Source: Deltaproteobacteria bacterium RIFCSPLOWO2_12_FULL_60_16 (GTDB lineage: Bacteria > Desulfobacterota > Binatia > UBA9968). Taken from it: DNA of 5,624 bases. Shown here one piece after another: positions 1 to 5,624 of the stretch. The position numbers were made by a program, and so were the translations under genes. The stretch covers positions 1-5,624 of the forward strand of contig MGSR01000089.1 of NCBI GenBank assembly GCA_001798565.1, written 5' to 3'. The notes beneath the pieces are model-generated. The model was given only the letters and a program-made list of their open reading frames with translations. It was not told the origin of the DNA and made no database searches. Every line of letters starts with the position of its first letter. Positions within the stretch are counted from its first letter, which is position 1.

Positions 1-1923
1 CTTGGCCGCACTTCCCTCTTCAAGCACGGCAGCACCGTGGCCACCAACGCCCTCATCACCCACAGCGGTGTCAAGATCGGCTTCATCACCACCAAAGGGT
101 TCGAGGACACCACCGAGATCATGCGCGCCATCGGGCGGGTGGACGGGCTCGGCGAGGAGGAGATACGCCACGTCACCTGGGTGACCAAGCCCGAGCCGTT
201 CGTGCCCAGGGAGCGGATCATCGGGGTGAGGGAGCGGATGGACTATCTGGGTAACGAGATCGTTCCGGTAAACCGCGCAGATGTCATGGCCGCGATCCGC
301 CGCCTGATCGACGAGGAGAAGGTCGCGGCGATCGCGGTGAGCCTGCTCCACGCCTGGACCAACCCGGGACACGAGGAAGAGATCCGCAGCCTCGCGCTCG
401 AGGCGGACCCGTCCCGGAAAATCTACTGGTCCTTCGGCAGCGCGCTATCCCAGGTAGCGGGAGAGTATGCCCGCGCCAACACCGCCATCATCAACAGTTA
501 TCTCGGCCCGACCGTCGAACGTTATCTGAGAGACCTCGAGGCCAAGCTCCGGGCCGGCGGCCTGAAGGGGATCTTTCTCATCATGCAGGGCAACGGCGGC
601 GGCGCCCACCGCGAGCGCGTCAGCGCCATCGCCAATCTCCAGTCCGGCCCTGCCGGCGGCATGATCGCCTCGGCGCACGTGGCCGGACTGCTGCGCCATA
701 AAAATGTCATCACCACGGACATGGGCGGAACGAGCTTCGATGTCGGGCTCATCACCGAGGGCTACTGGAGATACGCCCAGGAGCCGATCGTCGAGCGCTT
801 CCGCATTCTCCAGCCGATCATCGACATCGAGTCCATCGGCGCCGGCGGGGGAACGATCGCCCGGATCGATCCGGACACGAAGAGACTCCTGGTGGGGCCG
901 AAGAGCGCGGGGGCGAGTCCCGGGCCGGTCTGCTACGACGCCGGCGGAGAGGAAGTGACCGTGACCGACGCCGATCTCGCCCTCGGGATCATCGACCCGA
1001 ACTACTTTCTCGGCGGCAAGAAGATCCTCAACAAGAAAAAGGCCCTCGGCGCGATCGAGGAAAAAATCGCCCGGCCTCTGCGCTTGAGCGTCACCGAAGC
1101 GGCTGCCGGGATTTTCGACATCGTCAATGCCAAGATGTCGGATCTCATCCGCCGGCAGGTGGTCCGGACGGGCTATCTGCCCGAGGAGTTCGTGATCTAC
1201 GCCTTCGGCGGGGCCGGGCCGGTCCATGCCGCGGGATTCGCGGCGGAGCTGGGGGTAAAGAAGATCTTTATCTTTTCCACCTCGCCGGTCTTCTCCGCCT
1301 TCGGGGCGGCTGCAGCGGACGTCATTCACACGCGCGTGATGAGCTGCCAGGTTCTGCTGCCGGCTGATCCGCTGCTCCTCAACAAGAGGCTCGAGTCGAT
1401 CGAGGGCGATCTGCGCGAGGTTATGGCGGGAGAGGACTTCAAAAAGGATCAGGTGGAGTTCCGCTGCTTCTTCACCATGCGTTACCGCCGCCAGACGGCC
1501 GGCGTCGAGCTGCCGCTCAACTGGGACCGCTTCACACAGGGGAGAGTGGCGCAGATGCGCGACAGCTTTGAGAAAAAGTACGAGGAGCTTTACGGCGCCG
1601 GCGCCGGCTATACCAAGGCCGGCATCGAGATCAGCGAGATCCGCGTGGACGCGGTGGGGCTGGTCGCCAAACCCCGGCTCAAGGCCGCCAGGGCAAGGAA
1701 GGGCTCGATCGCCGGCGCGAGAAAGGGCAAGCGGGAAATCTTTTTTACCCGCCCCGAGCTGAGGCGCATCCACACGCCGGTTTACGATTACAGCCTTCTC
1801 GGGCCCGGCGCCCGCATAAACGGACCCGCGGTGATCGAGCTCCCTTTCACGACAACGCTGGTGCCGCCGGGATTCAGAGTGACGGTGGACAATTATCTCA
1901 ATCTTCTTATGGAGATAAGCTGA
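1..1923 (+). CDS. hyuA: Hydantoinase A / acetone carboxylase beta-type ATPase subunit (5' truncated)
   Basis: The reading frame is open from base 1, and the first residues (LFKHGSTVATNALITHSG) already match the conserved HyuA N-terminal domain, so the true start and the first phosphate motif (DxGGTxTD type) lie off the left edge. The GTG at 37 is internal. The fragment is 640 residues; family members are usually about 680-720. Visible landmarks, numbered from base 1: SGPAGG at 215-220, the second phosphate motif DMGGTSFDVG at 240-249, SIGAGGGTIARID at 278-290, a VGPKSAGASPGPVCY segment at about 299-313 and FGGAGPVHA at 402-410. The C-terminus (TTTLVPPGFRVTVDNY) is typical of the family. These belong to the actin-like ATPase fold shared by hydantoinase A, 5-oxoprolinase and acetone/acetophenone carboxylase subunits; the role is to use ATP to activate substrate for the HyuB partner. 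FSAFGAAAAD and FLGG resemble AcxA of acetone carboxylase as I recall it, so a carboxylase role is favoured. The substrate cannot be read from sequence. It is cytoplasmic, with no signal peptide or membrane segment. Confidence 0.95.
   Translation, partial: LGRTSLFKHGSTVATNALITHSGVKIGFITTKGFEDTTEIMRAIGRVDGLGEEEIRHVTWVTKPEPFVPRERIIGVRERMDYLGNEIVPVNRADVMAAIRRLIDEEKVAAIAVSLLHAWTNPGHEEEIRSLALEADPSRKIYWSFGSALSQVAGEYARANTAIINSYLGPTVERYLRDLEAKLRAGGLKGIFLIMQGNGGGAHRERVSAIANLQSGPAGGMIASAHVAGLLRHKNVITTDMGGTSFDVGLITEGYWRYAQEPIVERFRILQPIIDIESIGAGGGTIARIDPDTKRLLVGPKSAGASPGPVCYDAGGEEVTVTDADLALGIIDPNYFLGGKKILNKKKALGAIEEKIARPLRLSVTEAAAGIFDIVNAKMSDLIRRQVVRTGYLPEEFVIYAFGGAGPVHAAGFAAELGVKKIFIFSTSPVFSAFGAAAADVIHTRVMSCQVLLPADPLLLNKRLESIEGDLREVMAGEDFKKDQVEFRCFFTMRYRRQTAGVELPLNWDRFTQGRVAQMRDSFEKKYEELYGAGAGYTKAGIEISEIRVDAVGLVAKPRLKAARARKGSIAGARKGKREIFFTRPELRRIHTPVYDYSLLGPGARINGPAVIELPFTTTLVPPGFRVTVDNYLNLLMEIS
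1911..1914 (+). promoter_or_regulatory. Possible ribosome binding site for the HyuB-type gene
   Basis: GGAG lies inside the last codons of the upstream gene, 11 bases before the ATG at 1926. The spacing is slightly long but usable, and with only two bases between stop and start, translational coupling is likely. An alternative ATG at 1947 has only weak purine runs ahead of it. Confidence 0.35.
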
Positions 1924-1925
1924 AG

Positions 1926-4169
1926 ATGAAGCGAAAGAGCAAAACCATGTCGATCGATCCGGTACGCTACGAGATGTACTTCCACCGCCTGTGGGCGATC
2001 GGCGAAGAGGGGCGCATGACGCTGCAGCGCGTGACCGCCTCCCCCATCGTCTCCCAGGGCGGGGAGTGCATGAGCTCCTTCTACGATTCCGCGGGGACCA
2101 TGGTGCTCGCCTGCTCCGGACACCTGCGCTTCGCCGCCGCCACCTCGGACGCGATCAAGAGCATGATCCAGTGGTTCAGCAAATCCCCCGGCTTTCACGA
2201 CGGCGATCAGTTCTTCTTCAACGATCCCTACGTGGCCGGATCGCACACCTACGACATGATGATCATCAAGCCGATCTTTTACCGCGACAGGCTCATCGCC
2301 TGGACCGCGACCAGCACGCATACCGCCGACACCGGCGGGCTCCTGCGCGGCGGCGCCTACGAAGTCCACCACGAGGGCATCCGCATCATGGGGCTTAAAT
2401 TGGTGGAGCGCGGCGAATTCCGGGAGGATGTCTTCAAGTCGCTCACCGAGCAGTGCCGGGACCCGCAGTATGTCGGCCTCGATTTGAAGGCGATGGTCGC
2501 GGGCAACAACGTCTGCGCCAAACGGTACCTCGGGCTGGTGGAAAAGTTCGGCTTGGGCTTCGTGCAGGCGGCCGGAAAAAAGATGATCGAGGATTCGGAG
2601 AACAAGGCGCGGGCCAAGCTCCGCTCCCTGCCCGACGGCACCTGGATGGCGCGCCAGTATGTCACCACGCTCGACCGCAAGACGCGCAAGTCCGTGGGCC
2701 AGCAGCTCTTCTGCACCATGACCAAGCAGGACGACGAGCTGCGCTTCGATCTCACCGGCACGAGCCCGCAGACCGACACGGACCACAACTCCACGCTGCC
2801 GAGCACGCTCGCGCACCTCGCGCTCGCGCTCACCAACACGCTCTTCTGGGACGTCCCCTGGAGCGACGGCAAGATGCGGCCGGTGAAGGTCACCGTGCCC
2901 GAAGGAACGATTCTCAACTGCCGCTACCCCGCCGCCTGCGGCGCGGCCCCGCGCATCGGCAGCGTCCTGGTATCGACCGTGTGTGAGTGCGTCGCCAAGA
3001 TGCTCTATGCCGCGGGCCGCTACGACGATGTCAACTGCTCCACCACCGGCAACCTCGAATACGTGGGCGGGCCGGGCTATTTCTACGGCGGCCACACGCG
3101 CGAAGGGATTCGAGTCGCCCAGGGGCTCTACGACATCCACGGCGCGGGCATGGGGGCCTCTCCCCAGCGGGACGGAGTGAACACCGGGGGACACATGAAT
3201 ATCCCCTCCGCCGGCATCAGCGACATCGAGCAAACCGAGATGCAGTATCCGTTTCTCTATGTTACCCGCGGCCACAATTGCGACGGCAGCGGCTTCGGCC
3301 GGTTCCGCGGCGGGCTGGGGAGCTACCGGATCTATCTCATTTACGGCTCGCAGGATTGCAGCGTGGACTACAAGCCCTACGGCGGCATCGCGCAGGGAGG
3401 ATTCGGATTGTTCGGCGGCTATTCCACGGGGATCAGCGCCACCCGGCTCATGGCGCAGGCCGGCCTCGAGATGATCGAGAGGGTAAAAAACGGCGAGTAC
3501 CCGGACGCGCAATCGATCCGGAAAGGGCAGTGGGGAAAGCTCTACTATCCTGAGGGAGTTCCGGAGCGGATCGCGCTGCCTGAAGGGAGCCTGCTCGTAG
3601 ACTACGTGGCAGGTGGAGGAGGCCTCGGCGATCCGCTGGATCGGGATCCGGCCGCGGTGCTGCGCGACTATGGCAGGGGCTGGGCGAGCCGGGAGATCGC
3701 CGAGCGGATCTACGGCGTGGTGCTGGATACCGGCGGCAAGAGCGTCAATAGCGCGGCGACCGAGGAGAAGCGCAAGGAGATCCGCGCGAGCCGTCTGCGG
3801 GAAGGCAAGCCCGCCTCCGGAAAAATCAGCTCTTTGCAGGGTGCGGCGGGAGAAAACTGGCGCACGGTGCGGCGCTTCCACGCGGCGCTCGAGATCGCCG
3901 CCGATGGCGGCGACTCCGCGATTCGCTGCTCGCGCTGCGGCCATCTCTTCTGCAAAGCCGATGAGAACTACAAGCTCCACGCCTTGCATCGCGTCGTAGA
4001 CCTGAATGATTTCATGCCCTATCCCCTGCCGTCCGGGGAGCCCTACTACGGCGAGTACCACGAATATTTCTGCCCGGGGTGCGCCACCCAGCTCCAGGTC
4101 GATCTCGTCTGCCCGATGCTGGGCGGCGAGACGATCCTGTGGGACACCCGCATCCGGCAAGCGCGGTAG
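1926..4169 (+). CDS. hyuB: Hydantoinase B / acetone carboxylase alpha-type subunit fused to a gamma-like zinc domain
   Basis: Catalytic partner of the upstream ATPase subunit, 747 residues and cytoplasmic. The HyuB core covers about residues 1-625: NDPY at 99-102, GSHTYD at 105-110, HTADTGG at 132-138, LPDGTW near 235-242, GSGFGRFRGGLG at 454-465 and the glycine-rich AGGGGLGDP at 562-570, followed by YGVVLD at 596-601. H107, D110 and H132 fit the metal ligands of acetone carboxylase alpha (His150, Asp153, His175 as I recall), with identical spacing. After a charged linker (about 605-650), residues 666-747 resemble the separate acetone carboxylase gamma subunit: RCSRCGHLFC at 667-676 and EYFCPGC at 713-719. 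The HyuB core family is commonly 520-600 residues, so the length also supports a fusion. The gene starts two bases after the upstream stop. The ATG at 1947 (MSIDPVRYEM) matches usual HyuB N-termini better and may be the true start. The likely reaction is ATP-dependent carboxylation of a ketone-like substrate; hydantoin or oxoproline hydrolysis is the alternative. Confidence 0.95.
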   Translation: MKRKSKTMSIDPVRYEMYFHRLWAIGEEGRMTLQRVTASPIVSQGGECMSSFYDSAGTMVLACSGHLRFAAATSDAIKSMIQWFSKSPGFHDGDQFFFNDPYVAGSHTYDMMIIKPIFYRDRLIAWTATSTHTADTGGLLRGGAYEVHHEGIRIMGLKLVERGEFREDVFKSLTEQCRDPQYVGLDLKAMVAGNNVCAKRYLGLVEKFGLGFVQAAGKKMIEDSENKARAKLRSLPDGTWMARQYVTTLDRKTRKSVGQQLFCTMTKQDDELRFDLTGTSPQTDTDHNSTLPSTLAHLALALTNTLFWDVPWSDGKMRPVKVTVPEGTILNCRYPAACGAAPRIGSVLVSTVCECVAKMLYAAGRYDDVNCSTTGNLEYVGGPGYFYGGHTREGIRVAQGLYDIHGAGMGASPQRDGVNTGGHMNIPSAGISDIEQTEMQYPFLYVTRGHNCDGSGFGRFRGGLGSYRIYLIYGSQDCSVDYKPYGGIAQGGFGLFGGYSTGISATRLMAQAGLEMIERVKNGEYPDAQSIRKGQWGKLYYPEGVPERIALPEGSLLVDYVAGGGGLGDPLDRDPAAVLRDYGRGWASREIAERIYGVVLDTGGKSVNSAATEEKRKEIRASRLREGKPASGKISSLQGAAGENWRTVRRFHAALEIAADGGDSAIRCSRCGHLFCKADENYKLHALHRVVDLNDFMPYPLPSGEPYYGEYHEYFCPGCATQLQVDLVCPMLGGETILWDTRIRQAR
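3921..4166 (+). other. Acetone carboxylase gamma-like zinc domain inside the HyuB-type protein
   Basis: Residues 666-747 of the fused protein. C668, C671 and C676 in the first knuckle and C716 and C719 in the second are candidate zinc ligands. Compared with the stand-alone gamma subunit AcxC of Xanthobacter as I remember it, the shared order is C-G-H-x-F-C, then a short x-N-x-K-L stretch, then a Val/Asp-rich segment, then E-Y-F-C-P-x-C and a Val-Asp/Glu pair. In acetone carboxylase this subunit binds zinc and has a structural or gating role in the complex. The family match is from memory, not from a search. Confidence 0.75.
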
Positions 4170-4173
4170 ATCC

Positions 4174-5367
4174 ATGAGTCTCAGGGGAAAAGCGGCCATC
4201 GTCGGCATCGGCGAGACACCGGCGGACCGGCTGGGCGCGAAGGCCGGCGAGCCGCGGAAATTCACCGCCGAATACCTCTCCTGGGCCGTCCGGCTCGCCC
4301 TCGAAGACGCGGGCCTCACAAAAAAGGATTTAGACGGCCAGGGGCTCGCCGCGATCTACACGACCAACCACTCCCAGCCGTTTTGGCCGGAGGAGGCGGC
4401 GGCGATCCTGGGAGTCTCCCCGGCCGTCTCTCTGGCCGGAGGAAACGGGGGGGCGAGCGCGGTCTCTCTGCTGGGCCATGCCGCCGCCATGATCGGCGCC
4501 GGCATCGTCGATCTCATCCTGGTGGTCTCGGCGGCGGCGCCGTTCAGCGAGCGCGGCCGCGCCAGGATGGAGCCGGCGGATACGCGCGACTTCGAGATGC
4601 CTTTCGGCGTCATGGGGCCCAACTGCAAGATCTCCTTCGTCATGAGCCGCTACATGCACGAGTCCGGGATGACGGCGGATCATTTCGGCAAGATCGCCGT
4701 CACCGCGCGCTACCACGCCACGCTCAATCCCGACGCCTATCTGAGAAAGCCGCTGACGCTCGACGAGTACAAAAGCGGCCGCCTCATCTCGGATCCGATC
4801 CGCCTGTACGACTGCGTTCTGCCGGCGAACGGCGGCAAGGCCTATATCATCGCGTCGCCTGAGCGCGCCAAGACTCTGCGCAAGCCGCCCGTCCATCTGC
4901 TCGGCTGGGGGGAGCGCAACAACGCCAGCGCCGGACCGCGATCCCACGCCAACCCGCTCATCACCGGCATACGGGAATCCGGCAACGCCGCCTTCGAGAT
5001 GGCGGGCGTGTCCCGCGGCGATGTCGATTTTGTCGGTCTCTACGACGACTACGTCCCGATCATCATGCTGCAGATCGAAGATCTCGGCTTTTGCGGCAAG
5101 AACGACCGGGCGTTTTTCGAAAAAACCGACTTCACGTTTAAAGGGGACCTTCCCGTCCAGACCGGCGGCGGGATGATCAACTGCGGCCAGCCCTCCACCA
5201 CGGGAGGCATGCTCCACGTTATCGAAGCCGTGCGGCAGCTGAGAGGAGACGGCGGCGCCCGCCAGGTTCCCGATGCGACCGTCGGTCTGGTAACCGGCCT
5301 CGGTGCGGTCAATTACGGAAGGAATTTCGGCTGCACCGCCACCGCGATCTTGGGAAAAACCGCATAG
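4174..5367 (+). CDS. Thiolase-superfamily (SCP-x/lipid-transfer-like) protein lacking classical catalytic residues
   Basis: A 397-residue thiolase-fold protein. The ATG at 4174 is chosen because the conserved N-terminus (KAAIVGIGETPADRL) begins at once and the start lies four bases after the HyuB stop; earlier in-frame starts (for example 4006) would overlap HyuB by over 160 bases with no family similarity. There is no good Shine-Dalgarno, so coupling to HyuB translation is likely. Landmarks: ALEDAGLTKKDLDG near 44-57, the nucleophile loop at 89-97 (GGNGGASAV), GLYDDYVPI at 288-296, GGGMINCGQP at 331-340, QLRGDGGARQV near 355-366 and the C-terminal TGLGAVNYG at 374-382. The Cys89 nucleophile of classical thiolases aligns with G93, the His of GHP with Q339, and no Cys sits in the C-terminal CxGGG position. 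It is therefore probably not a normal acetyl-CoA acetyltransferase. Relatives pair with DUF35 proteins, as in the Ltp2 retro-aldolase or PhlC. Its substrate is probably an acyl-CoA, unknown here. Automatic annotation would likely call it acetyl-CoA acetyltransferase. Confidence 0.93.
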   Translation: MSLRGKAAIVGIGETPADRLGAKAGEPRKFTAEYLSWAVRLALEDAGLTKKDLDGQGLAAIYTTNHSQPFWPEEAAAILGVSPAVSLAGGNGGASAVSLLGHAAAMIGAGIVDLILVVSAAAPFSERGRARMEPADTRDFEMPFGVMGPNCKISFVMSRYMHESGMTADHFGKIAVTARYHATLNPDAYLRKPLTLDEYKSGRLISDPIRLYDCVLPANGGKAYIIASPERAKTLRKPPVHLLGWGERNNASAGPRSHANPLITGIRESGNAAFEMAGVSRGDVDFVGLYDDYVPIIMLQIEDLGFCGKNDRAFFEKTDFTFKGDLPVQTGGGMINCGQPSTTGGMLHVIEAVRQLRGDGGARQVPDATVGLVTGLGAVNYGRNFGCTATAILGKTA

Positions 5368-5395
5368 TTACTAGTGATTAGTTACTGGTTATTAG
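5368..5395 (+). repeat. Left block of a 7-bp tandem repeat (TTAYTRG orientation, 4 units)
   Basis: Four consecutive heptamers: TTACTAG, TGATTAG, TTACTGG, TTATTAG. They are the reverse complement of the unit CYARTAA that makes up the right block. The first unit begins on the base after the thiolase stop codon (TAG, 5365-5367), which itself fits the end of a preceding unit. The block is AT-rich in contrast to the surrounding genes and holds stop triplets. Confidence 0.85.
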
Positions 5396-5415
5396 GAGGG
5401 AGAACAGCGAAACTT

Positions 5416-5427
5416 CAATTGCAATTG
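5416..5427. other. 12-bp perfect palindrome in the core between the repeat blocks
   Basis: CAATTGCAATTG equals its own reverse complement and is also a tandem duplication of CAATTG. It lies in the non-repetitive core (5396-5435) between the two heptamer blocks, 56 bases before the DUF35 start codon. It could be a protein-binding site or part of the repeat element; nothing else in the sequence decides this. Confidence 0.35.
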
Positions 5428-5435
5428 ACGCATCA

Positions 5436-5470
5436 CCAGTAACTATTAACCAATAACTAATAACCAGTAA
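5436..5470 (+). repeat. Right block of the 7-bp tandem repeat (CYARTAA orientation, 5 units)
   Basis: Five consecutive heptamers: CCAGTAA, CTATTAA, CCAATAA, CTAATAA, CCAGTAA, followed by CCC. All keep C at position 1, A at position 3 and TAA at the end; variation is confined to positions 2 and 4. They run opposite to the left block, making the whole 5368-5470 unit an inverted arrangement of short tandem repeats. Confidence 0.85.
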
Positions 5471-5483
5471 CCCACTTCCATAT

Positions 5484-5624
5484 ATGGCTGAAGCAAACAA
5501 AGAGATTCCCAAACCGCTTCCTGAGATAACTCCGGTGACGCAGCCGTTTTGGGAAGGCGCCGCCGGCGGGAAACTGCTCATGCAGCGTTGTAGCGAGTGC
5601 CACTCCTGGGTCTGGTGCCCGCGG
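5484..5624 (+). CDS. DUF35 zinc-ribbon/OB-fold protein, N-terminal part (3' truncated)
   Basis: The frame opens at ATG 5484 and runs off the right edge after 47 codons; family members are usually about 130-150 residues. PFWEGAAGGKLLMQRCSEC (residues 21-39) is the typical beginning of the DUF35 N-terminal zinc ribbon, where an amphipathic helix with FWEG leads into the first CxxC (C36, C39); the second Cys pair should follow just beyond the window. C45 comes shortly after. DUF35 proteins combine this rubredoxin-like ribbon with an OB fold and bind thiolase-fold enzymes, stabilising them or holding the CoA part of the substrate. That suits its place after the thiolase-like gene, although 116 bases of repeat-bearing DNA separate them instead of the usual close spacing. 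No Shine-Dalgarno sequence is visible directly before the ATG. Confidence 0.9.
   Translation, partial: MAEANKEIPKPLPEITPVTQPFWEGAAGGKLLMQRCSECHSWVWCPR

Larger units (their letters stand above)
5381..5471. repeat. Inverted repeat with 15-bp perfect arms around a 61-base loop
   Basis: GTTACTGGTTATTAG (5381-5395) is the exact reverse complement of CTAATAACCAGTAAC (5457-5471). A second, shorter pairing is possible between TAGTTACTGGT (5379-5389) and ACCAGTAACTA (5435-5445), so the left arm has two alternative partners. The stem is AT-rich, the loop long and no T-run follows, so it does not look like an intrinsic terminator; a cruciform or long-range RNA stem is possible. Confidence 0.85.

Noticed and set aside
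37..39. GTG at 37 as start of the HyuA-type gene
   Set aside because: The frame is open and conserved upstream to base 1 (FKHGST), so this GTG encodes an internal valine.
445..1773. 442-codon open frame on the minus strand opposite the HyuA-type gene
   Set aside because: Same reasoning: low-complexity charged composition, no motifs, and full overlap with a confident gene.
4006..4173. 56-codon N-terminal extension of the thiolase-like gene
   Set aside because: It overlaps the Cys-rich end of the HyuB-type gene, has no similarity to thiolase N-termini, and the ATG at 4174 begins the conserved fold exactly.
1893..4319. 808-codon open frame on the minus strand opposite the HyuB-type gene
   Set aside because: It lies wholly opposite a gene with clear family motifs; its Arg/Ala/Gly/Asp-rich translation has no recognisable domain and is the usual antisense effect of high-GC codon use.
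4330..5217. 295-codon minus-strand open frame opposite the thiolase-like gene
   Set aside because: Antisense shadow without family motifs or a sensible start context.
5425..5449. Sigma-70 promoter (TTGACG at 5425-5430 with TATTAA at 5444-5449)
   Set aside because: The spacing is only 13 bases, and the TATTAA is part of a repeat unit; other -10-like hexamers are also at poor distances.
5368..5470. CRISPR array
   Set aside because: Units are 7 bp and contiguous with no spacers, and the two blocks are in opposite orientation.
5381..5471. Intrinsic transcription terminator
   Set aside because: The stem is AT-rich, the loop is 61 bases and no T-run follows the right arm on the plus strand.
5378..5581. 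67-codon minus-strand frame across the repeat region
   Set aside because: Its hydrophobic stretch (LLVISYWLIV) is just the translated heptamer repeat, and its remainder is antisense to the DUF35 start. It is a kind of spurious protein such repeats often generate.

Overview
This is a GC-rich bacterial stretch with one gene direction throughout. It reads as part of a catabolic operon: an ATP-dependent carboxylase of the hydantoinase/acetone carboxylase superfamily, then a thiolase-fold protein, then the start of its usual DUF35 (zinc-ribbon plus OB-fold) partner. Strong G/C preference at third codon positions, tight gene packing and this gene set suggest a proteobacterial or deltaproteobacteria/Binatota-like soil or sediment organism. 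That placement is an impression of style only; there is no rRNA or marker gene to fix it.

Layout. Bases 1-1923 hold a HyuA/AcxA-type ASKHA-fold ATPase subunit whose first few dozen residues lie off the left edge. Two bases later (1926-4169) comes a 747-residue HyuB-type subunit. Its last ~85-100 residues look like the separate gamma subunit (AcxC) of acetone carboxylase, including the Cys-rich zinc-binding motifs, so alpha and gamma appear fused. Four bases later (4174-5367) lies a thiolase-superfamily protein in which the classical nucleophilic Cys, the GHP His and the C-terminal Cys are all replaced. After a 116-base gap, bases 5484-5624 carry the first 47 residues of a DUF35 protein, cut by the right edge.

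How they may work together (inference). The HyuA and HyuB-gamma proteins would form an ATP-driven, metal-dependent carboxylase (or amidohydrolase-like enzyme) acting on a ketone or similar substrate. The thiolase-fold protein and DUF35 protein would form a second complex handling an acyl-CoA intermediate, by analogy with thiolase/DUF35 pairs such as Ltp2-ChsH2(DUF35) in steroid side-chain cleavage. No CoA ligase or transferase and no regulator is visible.

The most unusual DNA is the gap at 5368-5483. It contains two oppositely oriented blocks of a degenerate 7-bp tandem repeat (consensus CYARTAA; four units left, five right) around a 40-base core that contains a 12-bp perfect palindrome. This AT-rich inverted structure directly follows the thiolase stop codon and separates the thiolase gene from its DUF35 partner gene.
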